In this document: positions 49,101 to 61,796 of the stretch, in pieces
How the letters are laid out: every line of letters starts with the position of its first letter
How positions within the stretch are numbered: position 1 is the stretch's first letter
Assembly (NCBI RefSeq): GCF_000004075.3
Contig: NC_026661.2
Span: 4,650,001-4,714,000, forward strand
From: Cucumis sativus
Lineage: Eukaryota > Streptophyta > Magnoliopsida > Cucurbitales > Cucurbitaceae
Length of the DNA stretch: 64,000 bases
Direction: 5' to 3'
Notes under the pieces: model-generated
The model's input: only the letters and a program-made list of their open reading frames with translations
The model's database searches: none
What the model was told of the DNA's origin: nothing
Made by a program: the position numbers and the translations under genes

Positions 49101-49850
49101 GGTGGTGATGATGAATGATGATAATGGTAGAGGAGAAGAGGAGAAGAGGAGAAGGGCCTATTTCAAAATTAATACTTTTTTAGGGACCTAACTGCAATAA
49201 TGATGATAAAAAAAAACTCAATATTTAATAAGTTCTTCACATTATTTTCAGCCTAAAAATATCAAAGAGTGAAAAACGTTTTCTTTTTTAATTAATTAAT
49301 TAAAGTTTTTTTCACGGTTTAGGGTATAGGAAAGATAGAAGTTTTCTAGTTCAATCGATCGTTTTTCACTCCTAGGCTTTTCATTTACTTCGTGGGGTTC
49401 ATCCTATTCCTTTTGATAGGCTTTCTTTATCTGAATTCATGTGTAAAGCAAAAATAGAAGATAGACGAGAACTATGAATGAATTGCGTTTTTTTCGTTCG
49501 AATGATCGCTTTTATTCATTGAATTTCAAAAAGTAGAAAAATAGTATGATATTCAAATTTAAGGTTAAGTTGTAATTTAACATTTTAAAAGATTTAGTAC
49601 GTACAACAACAAAAACAAATACGAGGATGGCAGGTTGACTCTTTGACTTAAAAAATATATCTCTTATATCTCAATTGGTGTTGAGTTATGATGACAAGTG
49701 ATAAAGCTTTACATGTGGCATGAGACGTAATGACTAACTTGGTATAAAATTTATAAGGAATTCAACCACTTAATTAAAGAAGAGAGTGGTTGTAACCCAC
49801 CTCTTTTAGAAAATGAAGCTCGTGTTCTTATTTCCATTTTTTTTTTGCAG

Positions 49851-50142
49851 GAGACTGAAGACATACATTTTATATGCCTTGTGGGAAATGTATCACGTTG
49901 TAGGACATTGCGATCTAGTTGAGGTTACTGATGGATAGGAAGTATGTTGAAGGATCATTACGTTAATGTATAACTGGAAACAAGTACGTGAAGATTTATT
50001 GAAAATTCTACCACCTGAAATGAAATATCAAAAGTTAAGCCTTCTATGGTTTGCCAAACAGTTCGTAGAATTATCACCAGATGCTGACGTTATGAGCATC
50101 TAAAGATATGCATGTGCGTACATTATGCAAACTCAGTGAAGG
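49851..50142 (+). pseudogene. Plant mobile domain (PMD, MAIN-like) remnant
   Basis: After an acceptor-like TTTTTTTTTGCAG the bases read ETEDIHFIC, resembling the ETHTFHFPCGE block of plant mobile domains. Further on, in one frame, come DLLKILPPEM, LLWFAKQFVELSPDADVMSI, stop, RYACAYIMQT, stop, resembling the WL..F..LP.DAD and RYARAYIM blocks. In-frame stops and frame changes show it is dead. The domain is found in MAIN/MAIL genes and in plant transposons. No TIR or LTR was found around it. Confidence 0.5.
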
Positions 50143-52039
50143 TTTGTCTTTTTTAGATATCCTATTTTTTACGATAGTTTTTTTAAAAAAATTACTTTTA
50201 AAAAAGCAATTTAATTAGTTCTAGGAAAGTCAGTATAATAACTAACATACAATACAATAACGACAATAAAATTTGTGGTTTAAATCTTCCACTCCTATTA
50301 TACGAACCACCAGTCGAATAATTTAGGTTAAATATTAAAATACCAACAAACTTTATTTAAAATATTTTAAAGATTCTATAATTCTATATTATATAACTAT
50401 GATATCATATTTTAAAAAGAGGAGAAGAAGAAGAAAAAATAGAATTGTGGATGTGTTTTTATTCTATGTGTCCATGTGGATTATTTATTGTCATTCTACC
50501 AAAGTTTAATATTACTTTTGGTGGAGTTTGTGTCACCATTATTTAACATTATTTAATTAACATTTTTCCCTATTTATAGATTAATTTTAATTAAACACAT
50601 TAATTTAGGTATTATTAATTTTTTCATACAAAGGGTGAAATCAAAACATTCTCTAAATAATGATTGGTGTAAAAGTAAGTTTATTTTCCACAATTAGGTT
50701 AATTAATTTGTCATTTTTACACCAAAGTATTCAACTAAGTTCTATATTTCTAATTTTAGAAAGTTTATTCTAAATTGTTTTTTAATATATCATTGTTTCT
50801 TTCTCTATTTTTGTATTTCTAAATGTGATAAATAAATTGAAAAAGCAATCCACGTGGCATGCATTACTCATAAAAGGGAAAATTATAAATTTAATTTCAC
50901 CTATATGATTAATTTGTTTATCTCATTCATCATAGTTGACCTTTTTATTTTGCTTAAATAGTTCCATCAATTTCAAATTTTCAAACATAATTTCATGTTA
51001 TGAAATATGAATTAATATAAAAAACGCCACTATTTCTCGATGATATAGACTTTGGCAAATTATTGTCATATTCTATCACGTATGTAGACTATTATAGTCG
51101 TCTATATCACTATCTATCACTAATAAACCCTTGACACTTCGAGCTATATATATTATTTGTAAATATTTTGATTCATTTAAAATAGTTATCTAGTTTTAAT
51201 ATTGAAAAGCCAGTAAAATTCAAAATTTTCCAAAACTTTATTATCATAGGGTTAGTTATCTTCGATACTTAGCCATTAGGTCTTAATGACTGACCTATGA
51301 TAGTCAATCCTACGGCCTACGTCCATACTTAGCTAAAGAAATTCTCTAGTTCGATAGTTGATTCAACATGTCAGTCTTCATATCTACAAACATTATGCCA
51401 ATTGAGTTGTATGTACTCCTTTCGAGAAAGAAATTTTTAATGGTAACCTATCATTTGTGATGTTATTGATGAAATATTTACTATTTCATAATGTTCATCG
51501 ATCCATAGTAAAATTACATGGTGTAATTGAAATGAGATCTTATTGATGAATCGTCAACCGCAATAAATATTAATTAAATTGCGTCTCTTGATCACATGTA
51601 CTTAAATAGTTTATAAACCTAATTTATCCTCTTAACGGTAACCTATCATTTGTGACATTTTTCACAATTCTCTTATTGTATAACATAACGGTATCTATAA
51701 CCGTGACAGTATTGAATTTGTAACGAACTTTGATTATAAACGAAAAAGTGAAGCTCGTATTACATTAAGATTAAGATTAATAAAACACGTATAATGATCA
51801 AAATCAGACCCACTTGTATTGGGGATGAATAATCTATGTATCTAACAAACGTAAAAGAATCATTTATCAACAAACCCTAATAATCGACCCTATGGGTGTT
51901 GGCCATTTAGTTTTGTCTACGCACGACGTGTCGCGTCAAACTTGTACGGCTCATTTTTCCGTCATGTCGTTTTCACTATTAAATCTTCCTGGGACCCATC
52001 CCTCCAGTGGTTCGTTCTGTTTGGACATAAAAAAGAAAA

Positions 52040-52043
<4 letters not shown>

Positions 52044-52072
<29 letters not shown>
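52044..52072. repeat. A-run followed by AT microsatellite
   Basis: An A tract runs into about ten AT units; simple repeat. Confidence 0.9.
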
Positions 52073-52073
<1 letters not shown>

Positions 52074-53889
52074 ACAAAATTATTATTACTATTTTTTCTA
52101 ATTCCAATTCTTTAATTTGCTTTTTCTTCATCTCCAAAAAGTTTGTATTATTATTTTCCTTTCCAGAAATAAATGTTGAATTATTTTCGAGAAAAAAAAT
52201 TATTATCTTTAGGTATTAATAAAATATTTACTATTTTTATACATTTGCTTTTTCCCTTTCCCTTTTCTTTTAATTCAATTATATACTTCTTTCCCTAATA
52301 AAATTTTAACTATATATATATAAGATTTAAACCAATATATATTGCATGGAAACGCTAACATCTTATACAGTACAATACGTAACGAGACGTGGTGTTTGAC
52401 CACCATCACTCCGAAAATCATGTTATATTAGTAATAACTAACAGAGAGAGTTAGATAATAGAGAATTCATGATTTTTTCAATGTATCTTACTAGAGGATA
52501 CCGAGTTATAAGGCCTTGTGGTGTCGACTTTCCTTTCATGCCTCTTCTTCCGTCTTGCATTTCTTCTATAAGTCATTTTGCTATCTAGTCTTAACTCTCT
52601 CCTTAATTCCTTCTATCCTTTGTTCTTTCCTTTCGCCTCTTGGGAACTTGTACCACTCCGTGGACAAGTGAAGAAAGAGTTTCTCCAATAGCTACTTTCA
52701 AAACCTACACTGCCGCAATCGAAACTATTTCCTAGCTACTTTCTTGTGACACTCATTTCCAAATTATAGTCATTGTAAATGGACTCAAGCAACATGGTTA
52801 GCTTAATAGACAAAAATTTAGTCATAACTTGACTACCAAACTACCATGGCTAACCCTATCTCCATACTTGGGCATTGTTTTTTCTCTCTCACGTATGTCA
52901 GATCCTATAACAGAGTTTTCCTTTATAGTTAGGAATTAACCTTCGTATCTCTAATAGTTAGCAAAATAAAATTTCTTCTCTTCGTGGATCTTATCAACGA
53001 AAATTGTGTTATGACAACCCACCAAGTCAGCCTCTTGCTATTATTTGTTTTTTCTTTTGTAGATAATGATTGTTATTATTTAATTGCAACTTGGAAACAT
53101 AATTCTCTTCATGTATTAATTAATCACATGAGTTCTCAAGATTTGAAGGAATATTTTGTATATGGAATATACTGAAATATATCCAAACACATAATCTGAA
53201 ATGATGTTTATGACATAATTATTTAAATATATAGCAAATGGGAAAAGAAAATATTATTGCTTTTCACATGCCTTTTGTTTTAATTTGTAAGCTTAATTAA
53301 TTTTTAAATTAAATCTAATAAAGTACTTCCTGATCTTCATCATTTTAAATATATATACAATTTGTTAAGATATAAAAAGAAAAATAAAAAAGAAAAGAAA
53401 AGGAATTTCTTGGTGCAATGATAGATTGAAATCTTAATTTAATCCAACAATTACGAACGTAACCCAACACACGTATTGATTATCAATTTGAAAATTTTCC
53501 TTTTATGTTGTAGTAATAGAGTTTGTTAAATTTCTTACTTGAACACGCAATTAAAAGTTTGATCGTGCCACAAATAAAATAGCACACGCATTTGTATGAT
53601 TAGGTTGCATGAACTAGAACGAGAATTGAATTTAAATAGTTGTGTTAGGGTAGAAAATTTAGTTTATAGAAATCTAAATTTAGTAGGATTTTATTATAAT
53701 TGCATTGAAGTCCTCAAAGTGAAAATATTTTGGAAGAGGGGATGGGGCAAATAACAAAGTCCAGCTCATTAGACAATAATACTATTTTGTATTGGACTAA
53801 GATTTGTGGGTCATACACCTTTGATTACATAATATAATGTTTCGAGAAATTTTCATTTCATATATTTTTCAACGTGAAATATTAAAAAA

Positions 53890-54245
53890 AAACGTTTCTA
53901 AAAATAGTAAAATAAACTAAAATATTTACGACATATAATAAAATTTTAGATTTCATCCATGAAAGACTGATAAAAGCGAAATGATTTCTCATTATTTCAA
54001 TTGAAGTAATGAGCCTCACAATATTGTGAGGCTCATTACTTCAACTAGTCCCCGTGTTCCTCGAATGGATCTTCTATCATTGTCTATCAATCAATGTTTA
54101 TTATTGATATAATAAAAAAATCTGCTATATTTTATAATTTTTTTTGTTAAATTTATTATTATTGTTATTATTTGACATTATCTTTTTTTTAAATAGTAAA
54201 ATTTCATATTTTATCAACAACTTAAATTGACAATAATTTATCTAT
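53890..54245. mobile_element. Decayed MITE-like element around the 44-bp palindrome
   Basis: TAGTAAAATAAACTAAAATATTT on the left and CTGCTATATTTTATAATTTT with TAAATAGTAAAATTTC on the right echo the arms and centre (GTCTATCAATCAATG) of the family at 14496. The match is weak, so the call is tentative. Confidence 0.35.
54001..54044. repeat. Perfect 44-bp palindrome
   Basis: Two 22-base arms, the left beginning TTGAAGTAATGAGCC, are exact reverse complements with no spacer; the centre is CACAATATTGTG. The 10 bases to the left (ATTATTTCAA) are a further near-copy of the arm end ATTACTTCAA. Confidence 0.95.
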
Positions 54246-57219
54246 TTAAAATTGTTAAATTGTGTTCCTATTCCTCGTGATTTGTTATAAAATGCATATA
54301 ATTTTTTCTCTCATTTTTTCCCATAGTTTTTGTTAGAGATTTATTTTTAACCGGAATAAGTATTATTGTTATATTAGGACTACGATAACATAGGCATGAT
54401 CATTCCTAGCATGACGTGATATAAAATGTGGTAGTGCGTTATGACGTAAGCATAATGATAGACTTTATATATTTGCAAAGGACGAATAGTTAAATATATA
54501 CGTACTTATAAATGTGTCATTCATAGAAAAAAAACAACTTTAAGACTATTGACGGTTAAGGGTTTGAAATTTATTACTAAATAATTTGAAAAAGTATGAG
54601 CTATATGCTTGAAATCTTTTCGTTTGTACTTTTGTAAATTTAACGATTTATATCGTCCTTCTAATTTCATTTAAAAACATTCTTTTTATGTATTTTTCTT
54701 AACCACGTTATCTTAATTCATTAATGTATCTCTCAATACACCTTTAAAAGGTTTTAAAGGTTCGAGTTATTTTTTTCCCCTGAGAATAATAATTCTTTAT
54801 GTTACTTTTTTTTTTTGTTTTGGTCTAAAGAGAAAGAAAGCATATGGCACACATAAGATATGATTTGATGTGAAAAAGCATATACATGTGTGTGAGTATC
54901 AAATAAAGTGATAAATGTATTAAAAGAAGAAAGAAATTAGGAAAAGTTAGGAGACAATATCAAAATTTCTTATCTTGTTTGTTGAGTTTTGTTTTGCCAT
55001 CTTTTCTATGTTGGAAAGTGCTTAGGACAAAGATTCTCTTTCACTTTTTTGTTAATCAAATACTAAACTCGTTTTTAATTTATTAGAGGAAGATTGTAAG
55101 TATATAAGTGAGGATTACTATCATCAGTGAAGTATGATTGTAATTATATTCTAGAGGTTCATTTGGAGTCCATTTGAGATCCCGAGGTGTTACAATAGAG
55201 GAAATTGCGTTTGAAAGTAGTTTTTCTCTCGTCTCTTTATTTTTTCTTCTAGTTGTTGTAATGTCATATGAAAATATGATTGATTTTATTATTTGATTTG
55301 ACTTTGGTAGTTTGCAATCCTCCGTTTCAAAACTAACTACATAAAATCATATCAAATCATTGTTCAACATATGTCCAATCAAAGTTTCTATTTGTGTAAC
55401 TATTAGTAATAGTAGTTAACATCACATATCAAAATTCACATATCATCGATAATCATTTATAAAATCGTTAGACACTACACATGTATAGACCTCTTGAAAC
55501 TTACAAGGTCCCAAATATTATTACTATGCTACTACACATTTCAGCAACGGTTTTATTGATTTGTAATAGTGTAACGATCTAATTCTTTCTATCCTAATTA
55601 TAAACGAAGAACAAGTTTACTTTTAAGTAAATGGAGATTGAATCTCGATTTTGGATATTAGCTTTTGAGAAATGATTATTTATTTAGGAAAAATCAAATC
55701 AATCAAACTTGCCAATTTTTTTGGTTAATCATATTGACTATGCCTATTATTAATTATACATCAATTATTATGGCTTCCATTTTGTAAAATATAGCCTCAA
55801 AGTTATTGGACCCTACCTTAACAAAAATATTGTTTGTTCAATTATATAGTTTTGGATGATTGGATTTGAGATCATGTTTGAACACAAAATAATAATAAAT
55901 CAAAATAGACATTTTCAAAATCTTTTCTCCAAATTTCAACCCTAATTGTTAAATAAACTTATTTACTTTCCAATCGATTACTTATAACGATAGAAATTTA
56001 TTTTTACGATTTATAAAATCACTCTAAAACATATGATGTTAATGATAAACGTTTAATTTGCCTATATCAATTTATTTAGAAGTTAATTTTTTTATCGGAA
56101 AATTTTATTTCTCGTCTAATAAAAAAGTTATAAAAACTAAAAGGATGATGAGAGTTACATTGTTATGGCATGATCTTAGTTTTATAAAGAGAAAACCTTT
56201 CGAAGATGATTTTTTTTTTCTACGTGAATAGGTCGAGAATGCATGTCTTAATCATCTACTAAGTATTTCATCACATAATACTTGATTTTGCAATAAATTT
56301 GGCTTCTTCGTAACATTAAATTCTTGTAGACATGAAACGTTTTCATAGATACAACATCAACATAAAAAGTATATCGACACAACGTATATGTATCCTTGTT
56401 AAAATGTATAAAATATTTATATACCAATTATTTTATTTCATTAATATTTTAGTAGAATTTTGTTCAAATTGAGGCCTCCAAATCTAACTGGCTAAAGAAA
56501 AATATGAAAATTTCAATCATTTTCCTCCACATCAACACTACAAAACTACCTAATAATTAACTTAAAAATCATATGGTTATTAGTTCAAACCAACCCTAAT
56601 AAATTCATATAATCACTTGAAAATATTTATATTTTAGACATTTATGAAATTATTGTTGTGAATTGCTTGATGATAAATTGTTTAGGGCCCAATAATAGCT
56701 GGGCCAGGCCCAAAAATAGTTGAGTATGATAGGAGAAAGAAACACAAATCTTATGGATCCAAATTTGTTTCTAATTTTTCCCCTAAAGTATTCTTGTAAT
56801 TTAGTGATTTAATTCTTAATAAATTACAAAATTGGTTGGTTTGGTTGAACTTTGAGTTAACTATCAAGGAAAAATAAAACTATTTGTTTTCTTATCTTAA
56901 AGTTTCAAAATAAACCTAATATCAACTCGATTTTAGAGATGGTAATAAAAAATTTATTAAAGTTTTGGATGAATTGTTATAAAATATAAAAAAAGTGTAC
57001 AAATACGTTAAGATTAGTCTAGACGGATGTAAACTAACCCGAATATTCGAACGGAGTAGTTTAATAAATTGCATCCTAAAAATGGACATCATTGTTTAGA
57101 AACTAAACATATATGAATTCTGAAAACAAATCTCTAAAAAATGTATTATGGAAATATTTTGATTGCCTTTTTATGTGATTGTTACGTTATTATTATTTTC
57201 TTTAAAGAAAGAAATAAGC

Positions 57220-57370
57220 TTTTCAAGATTTTTGAGTGAAGACTGAGAGAGTCTTGATGAGCTTCTCCTTCGCTTTGTGAGTGAGGCTGGCGAAACCCAG
57301 ATCTGAAACCACCTTCAAGATCTGAATCTCCTTCGTATCCTGTCATTTCTAAGGAGCTTCAGACTCTGTA
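57220..57370 (+). promoter_or_regulatory. Probable noncoding leader exon of the CGR gene
   Basis: A less AT-rich stretch (about 57240-57370, with CTCCTTCGCTTTGTGAG and CAGATCTGAAACCACC) precedes a long T/G-rich intron-like stretch. An acceptor GGCTTTGCAG ends at about 58354, 16 bp before the ATG. It fits a 5' UTR exon followed by a 1-kb intron. The exact donor is uncertain. Confidence 0.45.
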
Positions 57371-57498
57371 AACTTCTTCTCTTTTTTCTAAATTCTTGTT
57401 CATTTCCCATTCTCATTCACTTCGATTCTGTGAAATTTCCCGTTTTTATGATATCTGATACCTTTTTCTTGAAACCCATTTGATATTGTATGCTAATA

Positions 57499-57520
57499 GT
57501 GTGTGTGTGTGTGTGTGTGT
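57499..57520. repeat. GT dinucleotide microsatellite
   Basis: Eleven GT units within the predicted 5' UTR intron of the CGR gene. Confidence 0.95.
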
Positions 57521-58369
57521 TTTGGTTTTTGGTTGTATTCTGATTTGGGTTTTTTTCGAGAATTGATGTCCCGCGTGAAGGTTGGAACTTTTTACCCTTT
57601 CTTTTCTCGGGCTGTTCTTGGTTTACTCTTCATCTGCTTAATGATTTAAGTTACGTAATTGGTTCGTAACAGTTCTTTTTTTATATATCTAGAGTAGGAG
57701 AGTTGGTTTCCAGTGAACTTTGAATTTCGTTCTGTTCTACTTCTATTTAACCGAATGTCTATGATTGTTGAATACGTATGAGTAACTCTTGAGCCAAGTC
57801 AATGAGATTCCGTATGTAAATTAGTTAATTAGCCGTTTGGCATTGAAGGATTTAATTGATTTTGATCATTTAATGTCAATTTTTGAAATGGGTAGTGGAT
57901 TCTTGGCTCAATATGTTATGTTGCTTAAGTAGGTGGTTTCTACTTTATTAGGTTGGTATTGTTTCTCAACATTTATATGTTTTTTTCCAGTTCTTGTGAA
58001 TTTGCATTATTGGCAAAAAAAAAAAAAAAAAAAAAAACCTTGAATTTTGAGAGAAGTTGACAATTCTTTGAGACAAAATAGCATAGCAAGATGGTGAAGA
58101 ATTTTTAGCAAGTTTGACTGTACCGAGTTTTTTTGTTAAGTAGCTAAGACGTAGTGGATACTGAGAAAGTATGAATTTAACTTGTCGACATGTGTGAGCC
58201 ATTTCATTGTTACTACCAGAGAATCAGACAAATATATATGTGAACCGATGCCTCTTTTTCTGATTTGGAGTTCTGACATAAATTGGTGCGCCAGTGAAAA
58301 CATCTTACTTGGGAATAGTGTTATCAATTGTTGATAAAGAAGAGTGGCTTTGCAGGTTTTCACAAAATC

Positions 58370-61300
58370 ATGTCAAGGAGGCCAGGAAATCCTTCTCGGC
58401 GTCTTGTTGATGGTGGGGGTCTTCCATTTGTTGGAACAATACATTCTAAGACACGTTCATCACCTTTTCTAACCATAGGGCTTGTTCTGGTACTTTTTAT
58501 TTCTCCTCTCTTTTCCCTTTTCAGGAATGGTTGTTACTTTTTGTTGTTGTGGTGGTGGAAGGGTGGTCAAATGAGGATCAAATGACTGAATAAATGTTGC
58601 CGCCTCAACTCTTGGGAATAGTATTATTAGCCACTAATTTTAATTTGCTATGGTTAAAAATTTCAGGGTGCTATGCTTCTTGTTGGATTTTGCTACCATC
58701 AATCAGGTTTTTATTTTTTCGCTTATCTTGACTTATTGTTAATTAATTCTCTCTTTCTCATTCCACAACCACGATCATCATCAATATGCTTGTTTCTCTC
58801 CTTTAGGATGTTGTCTCTGCATTCCCTTTAAATGAATTTTATGTTCACAGAATCACAGTCACTGAAATTTGAATCCTTTCTGAAGTTTTCATCACGATGC
58901 CTACCCGTGTTATATTTTTGCATGCATCTTGAACTTATTAACTATAATGTTTGGGACACTACAAACTTTATTCCTTGTTTATCACTGTGACTTCCATGTA
59001 ATTCACTACCCCACGTTTCAATTGATAGCTTTTAGTATTGCAACATATGGACAGCTCCTTGTCCTTATATTCTCCTCATTCTATTTTGGTCATACTCTCT
59101 GCTGGAAATGTTCTCTCAATTGACTAAGTACTGTCTGAGAATTAGTCAGAGTCACTGGTTTGGTCAAGTAGAGATTTACACCTTAGACATAGTAGTCTGA
59201 CTGCAACTTTCGTAAGTACCCTACTGCACTGCCCCCTTATTTCAAAATTCAGGCTCCTATCCTACTCAGTCTCTTTAAATTTGAGCATGGATTGTGATAT
59301 TGGAGAAACAGTTTCTCTTTGATAGACGCTGCCCATAACTTATCACTTAAGTGACTTTGATTATCTTGTAGCAGCTGGTCCCTAACAATGCTTGCCTTAG
59401 ATAGTTGGTAAAGAGACATATCAATAGCTCTAGCTGAACTTGTACAAATTCATAATGGATATCTCCTACTAGCAAAACTATGTGAAACTGGTAGCCGAGA
59501 ATTAAGAAAAAGAGTAAGGGCATGTTTTTGTGATTGTGGACAAATCTGTCGACTACACTGATATTCTTTTATTAGTTTTTGTTGATGTTGATTACTGAAA
59601 ATTGTTCGGTTACTGATGGCTTGTGAATCTGTGATGCTCCCTCTTTCCTTGATGTAATTACTGTATTTGTTTGCTTATTCATTGTTGATTTGCCTGACAG
59701 GTGGATCAAGAAACGATTTAGAGGCTGTGAGTAGAGTCGAAGGTGAATATATTTACTTTTTATGTATTCTTGAGTAAAAGCATAGTTTCACCAGAATTTC
59801 AAGCCTGAAATGCAATTGATATTGAAGTGGAGGTATTATAATTTGCCATTATTTCTTCTCCTTCCTTTACCCTCAGGCATTAAACTAGTCAACATGATCT
59901 GACCACTGCGTGTTGAGACTATATTACTTAACATTTTTTATCTTTATCTGCATGCATCCTAAAGTGAATATATGACATGTAGTTGATAAATGGCTGAACG
60001 ATCAAAGGGGCTGGGTTTAATGGGTAAAGTCCACTTAATTCGTCCAAATGGTTAATAGAACATAGTGCCTTTGGCACTTGGGTTATCTTTGATGCATCCT
60101 TAATGTGACAAAGGCATTAAAAACAGTGGAAGAGAATTAATGATTGTTTTATCTTATTCAGATCGATTTATTTTTGTTAATCATAACCGTCTGTAGTAAT
60201 TGTAAAAGGCATTTCTCCCCAATCAAGTATGAGAGTTAATGCATCATATATCTTATTTGAAGATCTCAAGCATATATATGTCATATATGTAGGTAGTACA
60301 TCGTGCACTGTAGAAGTCCAACGAGCGATTCCCATTCTAAAGAAAGCATATGGAGATAGCATGCATAAAGTATTGCATGTAGGGCCTGATACTTGCTCAG
60401 TGGTGTCTAAATTGTTAAAAGAAGAGGATACAGAAGCATGGGGTGTGGAGCCCTATGACTTAGATGATGCTGATGCCAGTTGCAAAAGCCTTGTGCGGAA
60501 GGGTATCGTGCGTGCTGCTGATATTAAGTTTCCCCTGCCATATAGAGCAAAGTCCTTCTCTCTTGTCATTGTTTCAGATGCATTGGATTACTTGTCTCCC
60601 AGATACCTTAACAGAACTCTTCCAGAACTGGCAAGGGTCTCTATTGATGGTGTTGTTATATTTGCCGGTAAACCACTGTTCATAAATTGTAATCCTGTGG
60701 TTTTCCTTTATCTAATTTATAATCCACTCGTTCACTCTGTGATAGAATTGCATAAGAAGTAAAAACTCAGTGAAGCAATTGTTTAATAGTCTTTCATAGT
60801 TCTTTTTCTCAATCATGATCTGTGATCTTCTTTATTTTGTGTATATTCTGATATCTTCTCTTTACAATTTTGCAACTTGTGGTACATGAGTTAATTTTGA
60901 TGGATAAAAATTTCAACATTTTCTAATAAATCTCGTCTCGAATTGTCCCTTTTTGTCTTTAATGATTGTATTACGTTATCAACTGTTCTCTCGTAAGTCC
61001 TAATGACCAAAAAACTTCTGATTGTTCCTCCACTTTTTGGTCTAAATTTCTCTATTTACTTCAATTAGTCTAGATTGGTTGATTTTGTTTCTCTCCTTTC
61101 AATGTTGTTTCAATTTGTAGGTTATCCAGGTCGGCAAAAGGCTAAAGATTCAGAACTACCCAAATTTGGACGTCCGGTAAGTACCTTCTTCTACTCTAGA
61201 AAGGTAGTTAGCAATAATAGTAATTGAATTGAAAGACACTGAATGAATAGAATACGAAGCTTTCTAGAATTTAGTTATAGCTTGGATACATTCTTTGGGT

Positions 61301-61796
61301 TGTTTGATGACTAGTCTGGCCACGGATTGTAACCAATAGGGCTACTTTTAATTGATCTACAAATAGAAGAACCATCATATGAACATGCGACGTGTTCTAA
61401 ACTAGACTCCTTCATTCAAGGATACAAATTCACTTTGTGAATTCTGTTGCTCTTATCGTACTCCTTGGAAACCGATCCTGGTAGGTACTACTCGTAATTA
61501 CCCACTTACAAAATAAATCTATGTATACAAAATTGATTCATTGCTTCCTTGTTGTATTTCGAGCCTATTTTCCAAGCAGTAAAACAATCTGAGATGAGAT
61601 AGATGATAACATGCACTGAGATAAATATTTGCTTGTCATGAAGGCGAAATTGCGAAGCTCGTCATGGTGGATAAGGTATTTCGTTCAGACAAGTTTAGAT
61701 GAGAATGAAGCAGTGGTAAAGAAGTTTGATCAAGCTGCAACTAAGAGGTCCTACAGACCAGCTTGTCAAGTTTTCCACCTCAAATCCTACTCTTGA
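58370..61796 (+). CDS. CGR3: CGR2/CGR3-type Golgi pectin (homogalacturonan) methyltransferase
   Basis: Six exons (58370-58489, 58667-58706, 59701-59742, 60293-60667, 61121-61176, 61644-61796) encode 261 residues, the family's usual length. The N-terminus MSRRPGNPSRRLVDGGG is cytosolic. Residues about 33-50 form a single signal anchor, giving a type II Golgi membrane protein. The luminal part has VLHVGPDTCSVVSKLLKEED (from 94), resembling an S-adenosylmethionine-binding motif I, then WGVEPYD, RAADIKFPLPYR, SLVIVSDALDYLSPRYLNRT, GVVIFAGYPG and a C-terminal ACQVFHLKSYS. These match Arabidopsis CGR2/CGR3 (cotton Golgi-related), which methylesterify homogalacturonan in the Golgi and affect growth and mesophyll structure. 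Assignment to CGR3 rather than CGR2 is not certain. A noncoding leader and long 5' UTR intron are likely. No defects were seen. Confidence 0.93.

Larger units (their letters stand above)
50143..57200. other. AT-rich gene-poor stretch
   Basis: No exon chain was supported. It contains MITE-like words at 51030-51210, a small less-AT-rich island at about 51890-52025 (ACGACGTGTCGCGTC...), an AT microsatellite, a less-AT-rich stretch at 52490-52980 with stops in all frames, and a palindrome inside a decayed repeat at about 54 kb. Confidence 0.5.

Noticed and set aside
52984-53175. 63-codon plus-strand frame in the gene-poor region
   Set aside because: Isolated, with no splice signals, domain or composition shift to support it.
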